DNA of 33,198 bases from a virus. The position numbers and the translations under genes are program-made. This document shows positions 9,243-16,252 of this stretch, one piece after another; the stretch's first letter is position 1, and each line of letters opens with the position of its first letter. The notes below the pieces were generated by a model, which was not told the origin of the DNA, made no database searches, and was given only the letters and a program-made list of their open reading frames with translations. The DNA lies in IMG/VR virus record IMGVR_UViG_3300035181_001613, positions 1-33,198 of that record; one strand, given 5' to 3'.

Positions 9243-9491
9243 TTATTCTTGTTCGCCATGAAAGGCTATTGATGCTGCTTGTTTGATTATATTAAACAGG
9301 AAATCTCTGTCCATTTTTCGCAGAAAAAGAAAGTCAGCGTATGCCTTATAGTATTCCTTTCTGCTAAGGTCTTGCGGGTTTGCTATGCCCATTTTGTTTT
9401 TAAGGATGCAGTCGATTTTTTTATAACCGTCTGCATCCTTAGCCTCGCCTATAAGTGCAAGGCTTAAAGCTCCTTTTCTTCTACCTGAAAT
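9243..9491 (-). CDS. Tail assembly chaperone, C-terminal extension reached by -1 frameshift
   Basis: This reading frame has no ATG, GTG or TTG at its beginning. It opens just after two in-frame TAA codons at 9492-9497 and runs to a TAA at 9243-9245 that touches the tape measure ATG. It overlaps the last codons of the upstream chaperone gene by 28 bases in the -1 frame. A slip at the AAG codon at 9473-9475, which is preceded by A (an A-AAG slip site), would fuse the two into a product of about 190 residues. The encoded segment includes LALIGEAKDADGYKKIDC and DFLFLRKMDRDFLFNIIKQ. Frameshifted chaperone pairs directly before the tape measure are a hallmark of long-tailed phages, including Mu. 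Confidence 0.8.
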   Translation of the reverse strand: MSGRRKGALSLALIGEAKDADGYKKIDCILKNKMGIANPQDLSRKEYYKAYADFLFLRKMDRDFLFNIIKQAASIAFHGEQE

Positions 9492-9814
9492 TTATTAAGC
9501 AACTCAGTAATTTTGCTATAAATGGTTTCAGCAGCTACCGTGTTTATTGGGTCGGTAACAACATCCATGTTTCCTGCAAGAATGCAGTTAGCATTTAATA
9601 CCTCCCGAGCTTTTATGTTGTTGTCGTCATTCAAGTACTTAGAAAGCATATCGCTTATAGTACGAGTAGGTTGCGCAATAATAAAAGGTTCTTTAGTGCC
9701 ATCTTTTAAGATAACATCTATTTTTTTAACTGTTGCGTGTTTTTCTTTTGCTGCTTCAAGAATTGCAGGGTCTTTCATAAACTCTGCAACTGTTGGTTTT
9801 TTTATTTCTGCCAT
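9464..9814 (-). CDS. Tail assembly chaperone (short form, Mu gp41-like)
   Basis: This 116-residue soluble protein lies between the tail tube and tape measure genes. It starts MAEIKKPTVAEFMKD and contains KDGTKEPFIIAQPTRTISDML, a pattern seen in small tail chaperones that coat the tape measure during assembly. The final codons (GAA GAA AAG GAG CTT TAA) hold a likely -1 slip site leading into the extension at 9243-9491. Function is inferred from position, size and the overlapping -1 frame rather than from a catalytic motif. Confidence 0.75.
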   Translation of the reverse strand: MAEIKKPTVAEFMKDPAILEAAKEKHATVKKIDVILKDGTKEPFIIAQPTRTISDMLSKYLNDDNNIKAREVLNANCILAGNMDVVTDPINTVAAETIYSKITELLNKFQVEEKEL

Positions 9815-9839
9815 CGCTATTTTTTTTAAGGGTTTTTAA

Positions 9840-10271
9840 TTAAGGTTTATTCCAAGAAATATCCGATATAAGCAAATCAATCTTTTGAACGATTTTACCC
9901 TCACCGTTTTTAACTTCACGACCATTGTTTTTAAAACGGCAGTTGTTAAGCACATCTTTAAAGTGCTGCCCATTATACTCGTAGTTAACGGTAATAGGAA
10001 AAGCAGGTATATCTTGTATGCGTGTTCCGGCAGGCAAAGCCGCATTGATAGAGCGTAACTCTTCGCTATATAAAGAGATAGAACACTCAGCTTTGTAGTT
10101 GCCACGAGACTGCCCTTGCGGGTAACCGCCCTGACCGTATTCGTTATTCATTTCTACATCGTCGGTATAACTAAGCTCGCTAATTAACTCTACATCTCTA
10201 AAAAGCAGATTTAACGTGATGTTATTCCAACCTACAAGCTCACCGAATTTATTTATAATTGTTGCTGACAT
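9840..10271 (-). CDS. Tail tube protein
   Basis: This 143-residue beta-rich protein follows the sheath gene after 21 bases. It contains LNLLFRDVELISELSYTDD and RGNYKAECSISLYSEEL, and it ends in a strand (KIDLLISDISW), consistent with the tube fold shared by contractile-tail phages. The tube polymerises on the baseplate around the tape measure and lies within the sheath. Sheath-then-tube order is conserved in Mu and P2. Nothing is truncated. Confidence 0.75.
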   Translation of the reverse strand: MSATIINKFGELVGWNNITLNLLFRDVELISELSYTDDVEMNNEYGQGGYPQGQSRGNYKAECSISLYSEELRSINAALPAGTRIQDIPAFPITVNYEYNGQHFKDVLNNCRFKNNGREVKNGEGKIVQKIDLLISDISWNKP

Positions 10272-10292
10272 TTTATTTAAGTATTAAGATTT

Positions 10293-11573
10293 TTATTTTT
10301 GAAAAGCAATATCTCCTTCAATCATGCGTGGATAACCGTAAGGCTGAATACCCGCTTTAACTACAAGTTTGGCAGCCGTTCTTACATCTTGTGCAGGGTC
10401 TATAATACAAGATGTATCTGTTGCAATTTCTTTTGCAACCATAAGACCTAAGCCTTTTTGCGGGTGGTTTACATCTTCTTGCCATGCAGCTATAAAACTT
10501 GCTTTAATAGTTCCGCTTCCATCTGTATTAAACGGAACCTTTGCGTTAAACTTTGGTGTAAGCCTTTGTACAACAATTCTTGCTCCATAATTCCAAACAC
10601 AATTATTAACTACATAGGCAAAGTCGCTTGAAATAAGTGTACAAGATGCAGCGGCGCAAAAGAATATGCCTGTGTATTGAGGGTATCGGTCTGCGAATAA
10701 ATAGCCTTGTGCAATTAAAGCAGCAACTTTTGTTGGTGATAAACTGCTTGTAAGCTCTCCGGTGCTTAATGCAACGTCTTTCCATTTTCCTGTAACATCG
10801 CTGCTTGCATCAATAGCAAAAGCTTCTACCGTTTTATCAGGATTGTCTGCAATAACTACAGCCCCTAAATCTTCCTCTGTTCTACGTGCGCCCCACATAC
10901 CCATTGCAGTACCAACTGCGGCATGAGTAGCATATAAAGCATGTAATACAGCAATACCCGGGTCTTGTGTGTTTACAATAACCACTCCATCGGCTGTAAG
11001 AGTACGTAAATCGGTAAATGTTGCTTGCGGAGTTGGGTTGCCACGACCTTCAATTAAAGCAACATCAATAAAAATGTTTAGTCCGGCAAAGTAAGCAAGC
11101 ATAGCTTTTGCTTTTGGCACAGTAGCCAACACTTCATCTTCAACAATTTGTGTTCCAGTAAATACAGGGGTATAACCTGACGCAGGGTTTCTTACTGTAC
11201 CAATTTTACGAAGGGTATTACCTGAGTCGCTCATCAGTTTTTTTACATACTGAGCGTTAGCAATATCCCACATTTGAGGCTGTGTTACTGTTTGAGCCAC
11301 AACCATAATGTAAAGCTTAGAACCCGGCGCACGCTCAAAATGCTCTTCGATATGATAACGAACCAATACATGGTTAGTAGCATCATAAGCGGCGGTTAAA
11401 CCTAATGCATCTGCATCTGCGGCAGCGGTTAAAAGAACGGTAACACCTAATGTTGTATATGTACCTGTTGATGCAGCTACACCGCCAAACAAAATACCAT
11501 ATACTTTTTCAACATCAGCGGCGGCAGAACCTAAGTTGCCATCTTTCTTTACTATTTGTGGACCTGTAAACAT
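10293..11573 (-). CDS. Contractile tail sheath protein (DUF2586-like)
   Basis: This 426-residue protein matches the DUF2586-type sheath of Bacteroidota Mu-like phages. The N-terminal region has VYGILFGGVAAS. The middle has LLAYFAGL-like and GDGVVIVNTQDPGIA-like segments. The C-terminus (GLMVAKEIATDTSCIIDP, then TAAKLVVKAGIQPYGYPRM in outline) is typical of the domain that links sheath subunits. Its presence shows that the phage has a contractile, myovirus-type tail. The tube gene follows directly. Confidence 0.85.
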   Translation of the reverse strand: MFTGPQIVKKDGNLGSAAADVEKVYGILFGGVAASTGTYTTLGVTVLLTAAADADALGLTAAYDATNHVLVRYHIEEHFERAPGSKLYIMVVAQTVTQPQMWDIANAQYVKKLMSDSGNTLRKIGTVRNPASGYTPVFTGTQIVEDEVLATVPKAKAMLAYFAGLNIFIDVALIEGRGNPTPQATFTDLRTLTADGVVIVNTQDPGIAVLHALYATHAAVGTAMGMWGARRTEEDLGAVVIADNPDKTVEAFAIDASSDVTGKWKDVALSTGELTSSLSPTKVAALIAQGYLFADRYPQYTGIFFCAAASCTLISSDFAYVVNNCVWNYGARIVVQRLTPKFNAKVPFNTDGSGTIKASFIAAWQEDVNHPQKGLGLMVAKEIATDTSCIIDPAQDVRTAAKLVVKAGIQPYGYPRMIEGDIAFQK

Positions 11574-11590
11574 TTTTTATTTTTTTTAAA

Positions 11591-11881
11591 TTATTTTTTA
11601 CCTGCTTTTTTGGTAGCTTTTGGTGTTGCGCTATCAGCAGTATTGTCTTCTTTAGTTAAAGCATCTAATGCTGTTTGTGATATTGCAATAGCCGCCTCAT
11701 CTCCACTTGTTTTAGCGGTTTCTAAATCGGTGGTGGCCTGAGTAATTGCAACCTCTTTTGCTTTTGCATCAGCAGCAGCTTGCGCATCTGCATCAGCCTT
11801 TTCTTTTGCATCAGCAGATTCTTTTGCCTTTTTATCTTCAGCAGCTTTAGCATCTGCTTTGACTTTTTCAATTGCAGCAGC
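11591..11881 (-). pseudogene. Ala/Lys/Glu-rich 3' part of interrupted gene (after in-frame TAA)
   Basis: After the TAA at 11882-11884 the same reading frame stays open for 96 more codons, down to a TAA at 11591-11593. The segment begins AAAIEKVKADAKAAEDKKAK, continues with alternating Ala, Lys, Glu and Asp, and ends PKATKKAGKK. It looks like a long charged helix or coiled coil. It contains no ATG, GTG or TTG near its beginning, so it is unlikely to be translated alone. A single change of the TAA to GAA, AAA or CAA would give one protein of 176 residues with the upstream gene. Readthrough, recent nonsense mutation and sequencing error are all possible. Confidence 0.6.
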
Positions 11882-12121
11882 TTATCTATCTGCAATCATT
11901 TTATCATACTCAACTTGCATATCTTCGGTAACATAATCTTCACGCTTTGCTTCAACTGCTTTATGGCCAATAAGTCTCTCGTGGTTATCAGCATAATTTT
12001 TATGCTCACCTAAAAAGCAATTGCCATCGGGAGTTACATGTAAATTTTTAGCTTCTTTATTGTGTAAAAAGCAAGCTATAATTGCTTTTTCAAGTTCTGT
12101 TTTGTCTAATAGTTTTGACAT
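11882..12121 (-). CDS. Hypothetical late protein, N-terminal part of split gene
   Basis: This 79-residue protein (MSKLLDKTELEKAIIACFL at the start) is followed in the same frame, after one TAA codon, by the 96-codon Ala/Lys-rich stretch at 11591-11881. The N-terminal part contains HVTPDGNCFLGEHKNYADNH. I do not recognise the family. It lies between the lysis cassette and the tail sheath gene, a location where small head-tail or minor capsid proteins occur. The unusual feature is the lone in-frame stop; a full-length version would be 176 residues. Confidence 0.6.
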   Translation of the reverse strand: MSKLLDKTELEKAIIACFLHNKEAKNLHVTPDGNCFLGEHKNYADNHERLIGHKAVEAKREDYVTEDMQVEYDKMIADR

Positions 12122-12133
12122 TTTAAATGTGTT

Positions 12134-12649
12134 TTAAAGGGGTTTAAATTTCAAGTACAATTTTGCTACTGCCCAAATGATGATGCCTAACCAAGTAAGC
12201 CCACCAAGCCAAGCAAGTACGCTAACAAACTTTGGGATATATTTTACCTCTACCGTTTTGGTTGTTTGTATATCTGTTTTTTGTTTTTCGTTTATCCTCG
12301 TAAGCTCTGTAATACGCCGTTCTTGTAGTTGTACGGTTTGCTCTAATTCTTTGCATATACAATCTACTTTCATCACGCCATTCGTAATAGAAACTATACT
12401 TTTTAAGCGGGGTGTTTCTGTTATCGTTTGTGGCAACTCGGCTTTGCCGTTCTTGTCTACTATTACCTGAGCCTGTATCTGCGAGCTGTCCCCTTTGAAA
12501 ACAAATGTTGTGTCGTGTAAAATCAACGTATCGTGTACCACGATAATTGAGTCCTTCGTTATAGTTGTTTTTTCTACCGATTGAAACGTTTTGCGATTGC
12601 AAGCTGTGCAAAGGCTTATTAAAATAAAAAGTGCTATTAGTTTTTTCAT
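12134..12649 (-). CDS. Unimolecular spanin-like lysis lipoprotein
   Basis: This 171-residue protein begins MKKLIALFILISLCTACNRK, a lipoprotein-type signal with Cys17 as the likely lipidated residue. Residues about 98-128 form a Gln/Glu/Arg-rich helix suited to a coiled coil. Residues about 141-163 form a transmembrane helix (VLAWLGGLTWLGIIIWAVA) near the C-terminus. An N-terminal outer-membrane lipid anchor plus a C-terminal inner-membrane helix is the architecture of u-spanins such as T1 gp11, which fuse inner and outer membranes at lysis. Most of the gene (12222-12649) overlaps the endolysin gene in another frame. The assignment is from topology and context. Confidence 0.75.
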   Translation of the reverse strand: MKKLIALFILISLCTACNRKTFQSVEKTTITKDSIIVVHDTLILHDTTFVFKGDSSQIQAQVIVDKNGKAELPQTITETPRLKSIVSITNGVMKVDCICKELEQTVQLQERRITELTRINEKQKTDIQTTKTVEVKYIPKFVSVLAWLGGLTWLGIIIWAVAKLYLKFKPL

Positions 12650-13487
12650 GTGATTTTAAATAAGGTGTGATGTAATTTGTTATGGCAAATATTTTGTGTT
12701 TATCTCGCTTATAAGAGTGTACGCCTTGGTCTAAACCTCGCCCGGTGTTACCTTCAGTAGTAATAAAATAACCATCTGTCTGCCCTATAATAAAGCCTAC
12801 GTGCTCAACACTATTAGTGCCTGAATAAGCAATGGTAAAACAATCTCCAGGAGCGGGTTGCATTTTTACCTTATGTTGCTTTTCAAGTCCGGGACTCCAA
12901 ACAATATAACGCTCATTAGCAAATGAGGGTGCCCATGCCGTTAATGGATTTATTGGCGGTGTTACGCCAACAGCGTTTAAATTGGTGCAACAAAAAGCCG
13001 CACACCAAGCATTGCCTTTTTTAGCATGCACAAATGATAAATAGCTTTCAACTTCTTTTCCATCGTTATTACCTGTTGCCTCTCGTACATACATCTGCGC
13101 ATGTAGCGTATCAACTAATTTAATTCTTATGTTTCCCTCGGGTGTATTCGCCTTCATCAGGTACACCATACTTAAAAAGAAACACAAGAAAATCCGTATG
13201 CTATAATACCTACGTGTGCTATCTGACAACTCTGAAAATTTATGATAAAAATCCTGCAAGGCTTTATATGCATCAGGAAACACAACCCTGAGTATAATCC
13301 AAACAGATGTTGTGCCTAATACAACTTTTAAAATGGCAGACAAATAAGTTTCAAGTTCAGAACCTCTATCAAAAAATGCAGTCTCAGGCCATATAGCGTG
13401 TATAGCAGCTCTACACCCTTCTAAAAAAATCAACATCAAAGGGATGAAGAAAATTTCTTGTTTTAAAATGCTAAATATTTTTTTCAT
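12222..13487 (-). CDS. Holin-like N-terminus fused to CHAP-like endolysin
   Basis: This 421-residue protein has three hydrophobic segments (about residues 11-33, 49-70 and 95-113), resembling a three-helix holin, then a peptidase-like domain (about 115-277). That domain shows NAWCAAFC (Cys162), EHVGFIIG (His229) and TTEGNTGR (Glu245/Asn247), the Cys-His-polar pattern of CHAP/NlpC-type cell-wall hydrolases. In many phages holin and lysin are separate genes; here one frame encodes both. Residues 280-421 coincide with the overlapping u-spanin gene in another frame. They have an odd Arg/Asn/Thr/Tyr-rich composition, so this tail may be incidental overprinting. The lysin domain is secure; the holin function is inference. 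Confidence 0.8.
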   Translation of the reverse strand: MKKIFSILKQEIFFIPLMLIFLEGCRAAIHAIWPETAFFDRGSELETYLSAILKVVLGTTSVWIILRVVFPDAYKALQDFYHKFSELSDSTRRYYSIRIFLCFFLSMVYLMKANTPEGNIRIKLVDTLHAQMYVREATGNNDGKEVESYLSFVHAKKGNAWCAAFCCTNLNAVGVTPPINPLTAWAPSFANERYIVWSPGLEKQHKVKMQPAPGDCFTIAYSGTNSVEHVGFIIGQTDGYFITTEGNTGRGLDQGVHSYKRDKHKIFAITNYITPYLKSHEKTNSTFYFNKPLHSLQSQNVSIGRKNNYNEGLNYRGTRYVDFTRHNICFQRGQLADTGSGNSRQERQSRVATNDNRNTPLKKYSFYYEWRDESRLYMQRIRANRTTTRTAYYRAYEDKRKTKNRYTNNQNGRGKIYPKVC

Positions 13488-13513
13488 GTTTTTAGTTTAA
13501 AAATTTATACTCT

Positions 13514-13567
13514 CATCCGTAGCCCCTACGCCTTTCGGTTTCGGGGCATCTGCGGATGGTTTTTTTT
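13514..13567 (+). terminator. Intrinsic terminator-like hairpin oriented on the plus strand
   Basis: CATCCG (13514-13519) and GCCCC (13522-13526) pair with GGGGC (13543-13547) and CGGATG (13553-13558), and eight T residues follow at 13560-13567. The T-tract is correct for stopping plus-strand transcription, although the flanking genes (capsid and lysin) are on the minus strand. On the minus strand the same hairpin would sit between capsid and lysis genes without a good U-tract, and could act as a weak attenuator or RNA stabiliser. Confidence 0.65.
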
Positions 13568-14462
13568 ATCCTGTGATTATTGCGCCAGTACCAATAGTTG
13601 TTACCGGACTGTAGATGTTTCTTAATCTCGCACCAAATAAAGATGTACGTGTTAATGGATTAATATGCGCATCGCTTATATAAACATCAACACTACCCAA
13701 AGCTTTCATAGCATTTTGAGTGCTATAAAAAACACTTGAAGGCGTATCTGTTCCGGCAGCAGATGCACCAAATGCTTTTTTGTCAAATGTGCTGTTGTTG
13801 TATTTAGGATTGTTCATATTCTCAAAGGTTTTAAAGCCTTGTAACATCCCGATGATTTTACCACTTTCAGTATTACTAAAACGGTCTCTAAAACTTTGGT
13901 CAAACAACTGAATGTCCGAACAATGCTCCGGGCACAATATTAGAGAGCAGGTAGAAATATCAATCCCTAAATTAGTTAAACGTAAACGCCAAGCGATAAT
14001 ATCAGCAAGCGTTAGGCGCAAACGGCCAGTACCATCATTTGCACCTGTAGTTTTAAATACAGGTGTACTTGTGGTATCAGATGCAGGCCCCATATTAAAT
14101 AGAGCCTTTTTAATTTTAGCTAAACGTAATGCTGTTACATGGTCAGCCATTACAGATGATTTTTTATCGTAAGGCAACGCAATCAATTCATCATCGCTAA
14201 CTTCTGTATTGGTTGTGTCAAGTTTATCCAATGATACAACAGCACTATCATCAGTACGTGGAGCACTTCCAATAGGGTTTGAGGCATTTACAACAGTATT
14301 AAATAATACAGTTGGTAAAGCACCTATCGTTTCAAAGTTAATAGTGTCGTTGTCAGCTACTAAATGTGAATAGTCTTTAATTCCTTCAAGAAAATCGTCT
14401 TTTACCTCTAAAAAACGAGTTGTTAATTCTGCAATTATGGCGCGTCTTAATATTACTGACAT
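13566..14462 (-). CDS. Major capsid protein
   Basis: This 298-residue protein directly follows the protease/scaffold gene, the conserved Mu-like order. It has an N-terminal helical stretch, a region with NTEVSDDELIALPYDKKSSV, and a C-terminal part with GSVDVYISDAHINPLTRTS and FGARLRNIYSPV. These are compatible with the HK97 fold of Mu gpT-like major heads. There is no membrane segment. A gap that contains a strong hairpin separates it from the lysis genes. The assignment rests mainly on position, length and general composition. Confidence 0.8.
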   Translation of the reverse strand: MSVILRRAIIAELTTRFLEVKDDFLEGIKDYSHLVADNDTINFETIGALPTVLFNTVVNASNPIGSAPRTDDSAVVSLDKLDTTNTEVSDDELIALPYDKKSSVMADHVTALRLAKIKKALFNMGPASDTTSTPVFKTTGANDGTGRLRLTLADIIAWRLRLTNLGIDISTCSLILCPEHCSDIQLFDQSFRDRFSNTESGKIIGMLQGFKTFENMNNPKYNNSTFDKKAFGASAAGTDTPSSVFYSTQNAMKALGSVDVYISDAHINPLTRTSLFGARLRNIYSPVTTIGTGAIITG

Positions 14463-14495
14463 GGTTATTTTATTTTATAGTTTATAATTAATTAC

Positions 14496-14981
14496 TTATT
14501 TATTGCCTTTGTTCCAAGTAGCCTCACCGTATTTCTCAACACCAAGAGCATTGTATTTAGCGGAGTCAGCAGTGGCCATAGCATGTAAAGATTTGTGGTC
14601 ATTCTTTGCATAATCATCCCACTTCCAATTGGTGCGGTCTTCAGATGTTGTTGCACCTGTGCCTGTTACAACTTGAGTACTTAAAGCAACAATCTTTGGC
14701 AACTTAGCAACCTCTGCTTTAGTGCCGTCAAAATCGGCTTTAAAATTCTTTTTGTAAAAATCACGTTGTGCAGCTACAAACTGTTTGTTTGCAATAGCTG
14801 CGTCAAGCTCAACTTCAATTTTAGCGTCTTCAGCTTGCTCTTTTACTGTCTTTAATTCGGCAGCAACAGCTTCATATTTAGAAGCTTTTTCTACAGTTGC
14901 TTTAAACTTAGCTTCTACCTCGGTATCAGACGCTGCTGAGTCCATAGATAAAGCTACAATCAATAGTTTTTTGTATTCCAT
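14496..14981 (-). CDS. Possible nested scaffold protein (internal start)
   Basis: An in-frame ATG at 14979-14981 (MEYKKLLIVALSMDSAASD) marks the change from the protease domain and its Asn/Gln/Pro linker to the helical scaffold region. Translation from here would give a 161-residue Ala/Lys/Glu-rich protein. Mu and many lambdoid phages make the scaffold from a nested in-frame start. There is no clear Shine-Dalgarno site, but such sites are weak in Bacteroidota. This is inference by analogy and domain boundary. Confidence 0.4.
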   Translation of the reverse strand: MEYKKLLIVALSMDSAASDTEVEAKFKATVEKASKYEAVAAELKTVKEQAEDAKIEVELDAAIANKQFVAAQRDFYKKNFKADFDGTKAEVAKLPKIVALSTQVVTGTGATTSEDRTNWKWDDYAKNDHKSLHAMATADSAKYNALGVEKYGEATWNKGNK

Positions 14982-15635
14982 TTTTGTTGGGTTTTGGTTT
15001 TGGTTTGATTTTGCGGTTGCGGTTATTTTTGGTGGGTTTTTATAAGCCGATACAAACAATACATCATCCTCTGTAATCTCTGTCTCTTGCTCCTCGTAAT
15101 CATTTATAAACCCTAATTCTTTTGCTTCGGTGGCATTCATCCAATAATCATTAGCCCACATCTCTTGTATTTTCTCAGCAGTAAGACCAGTTTTTTTAAT
15201 GTATGTGTTTAAATAATCTAACTCTAAATTTTCAAGAGCCTTTAAATCAGCTTTAATTTCATTTGCATTACCTGATAACGAACCTTTTGGTTTATGTATC
15301 ATGTAATTTGTATTAGCAGCCGCTACAACATAATCGCAATTACTTGCAATGTATGAGGCTGCGCTTGCACAAACAGCACCAAGCTCACAGTTTATTGCTC
15401 CCTCAAACTTTCTGATAACATTAGAAATCTCTGCCGCTTCAAAGCAATCTCCACCGGGCGAGTTGATGTATAGCATAACATCTTTAATGCCTAAAGCAAT
15501 TAATCTGTTTACTTGGTCTTTAAAATTTGCGGCACAGTTACCATTAAAATCAAAAATAAAACCATCAAGAGTTATAACAGCTCCTGTGTTATTTTCGTTT
15601 GCTACTGCCGATATATTTAATTTTTTTTTGCTCAT
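14496..15635 (-). CDS. ClpP-like head maturation protease with C-terminal scaffold region
   Basis: I chose the ATG at 15635 (MSKKKLNIS) over a TTG twelve bases upstream, giving 379 residues. The N-terminal domain is a ClpP/S49-like serine protease: INSPGGDCFEAAEI, then GAVCASAASYIAS with Ser91 as likely nucleophile, and NYMIHKPKG with His114. The C-terminal part is a Lys/Glu/Ala-rich helix expected of a scaffold. Mu encodes a protease (gpI) with a nested scaffold (gpZ), and this gene probably works in the same way, processing the scaffold during prohead maturation. It is the first minus-strand late gene, divergent from the terminase genes. Confidence 0.85.
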   Translation of the reverse strand: MSKKKLNISAVANENNTGAVITLDGFIFDFNGNCAANFKDQVNRLIALGIKDVMLYINSPGGDCFEAAEISNVIRKFEGAINCELGAVCASAASYIASNCDYVVAAANTNYMIHKPKGSLSGNANEIKADLKALENLELDYLNTYIKKTGLTAEKIQEMWANDYWMNATEAKELGFINDYEEQETEITEDDVLFVSAYKNPPKITATAKSNQNQNPTKMEYKKLLIVALSMDSAASDTEVEAKFKATVEKASKYEAVAAELKTVKEQAEDAKIEVELDAAIANKQFVAAQRDFYKKNFKADFDGTKAEVAKLPKIVALSTQVVTGTGATTSEDRTNWKWDDYAKNDHKSLHAMATADSAKYNALGVEKYGEATWNKGNK

Positions 15636-15781
15636 CGCTCGGTACAAAATTGGCGTGAGTTTGAAGTAAAAAAAAATCGACGAAGCACCATACCCCTTTA
15701 TTGGCGGTGCGTTACAGCCTTTTTGTCAGTATCCTATTTTTGCAATTTTAAATACCCTCCTTATTGGCGCAACTTTGTAGT
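15636..15781. promoter_or_regulatory. Divergent late promoter/operator region
   Basis: This 146-base gap separates the two divergent late operons. It holds three copies of ATTGGCG on the plus strand (15649-15655, 15700-15706, 15763-15769). The last two sit in a longer imperfect repeat that begins ATACCC. TATTTTTG at 15735-15742 fits the Bacteroidota -7 consensus TAnnTTTG for the plus-strand operon, although no clear -33 box is present at the proper distance. Such a region is where a late activator would act; that role is inference. Confidence 0.45.
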
Positions 15782-16252
15782 ATGGCAAAAGATACTCAGA
15801 GGCAAACAGCACAAACTTTATATATTGATGAGTGCTTAACCGCTAAAGAAATAGCAGTAAAAGTTAAGGTTTCAGAAAAAACAATCGGCAAATGGGTTGT
15901 TGCCGGAAAGTGGAAAGAGTTGCGGTTAGCAAAACAAACAGGCCCCGAAAATTTGGTAAAAAACCTTACCGATTTACTTAACATGCTGCTTGAAAAGCGC
16001 ATTGCTTTGGAAAAGAAAAAAGTAAAAACGGAAGCAGAGCAGGAAGACCACAGGTCGGTTATTGATGAGATGAGTAAGCTATCTGCTATGATAGATAGAA
16101 ACCAAAAAGAAGGTAAAACCTCTTTGCGCATTCACATTTATTGCATTGAAAAATTTATGAGTGCATTGCATGTGTACAACACTAAATTATTTACCGAGCT
16201 GCTTAATTTTCAACCTGAGTATTTAAACCAATTAGCGGATGAGCTTAAGTAA
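15782..16252 (+). CDS. Small terminase-like DNA-binding protein (Mu gp27-like)
   Basis: This 156-residue protein starts at the ATG at 15782; a TTG 18 bases upstream is less likely. It has an N-terminal helix-turn-helix (LTAKEIAVKVKVSEKTIGKWV, shortened in places) followed by long charged helices. This matches small terminase subunits of Mu-like phages, which recognise phage DNA and bring it to the large subunit. Its end overlaps the large terminase start by 14 bases, indicating coupled translation. It is the first gene of the plus-strand late operon. Confidence 0.75.
   Translation: MAKDTQRQTAQTLYIDECLTAKEIAVKVKVSEKTIGKWVVAGKWKELRLAKQTGPENLVKNLTDLLNMLLEKRIALEKKKVKTEAEQEDHRSVIDEMSKLSAMIDRNQKEGKTSLRIHIYCIEKFMSALHVYNTKLFTELLNFQPEYLNQLADELK

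Noticed and set aside
9836-10105. Second minus-strand frame inside the tail tube gene
   Set aside because: It has poor composition, overlaps the tube gene fully and has no motif.
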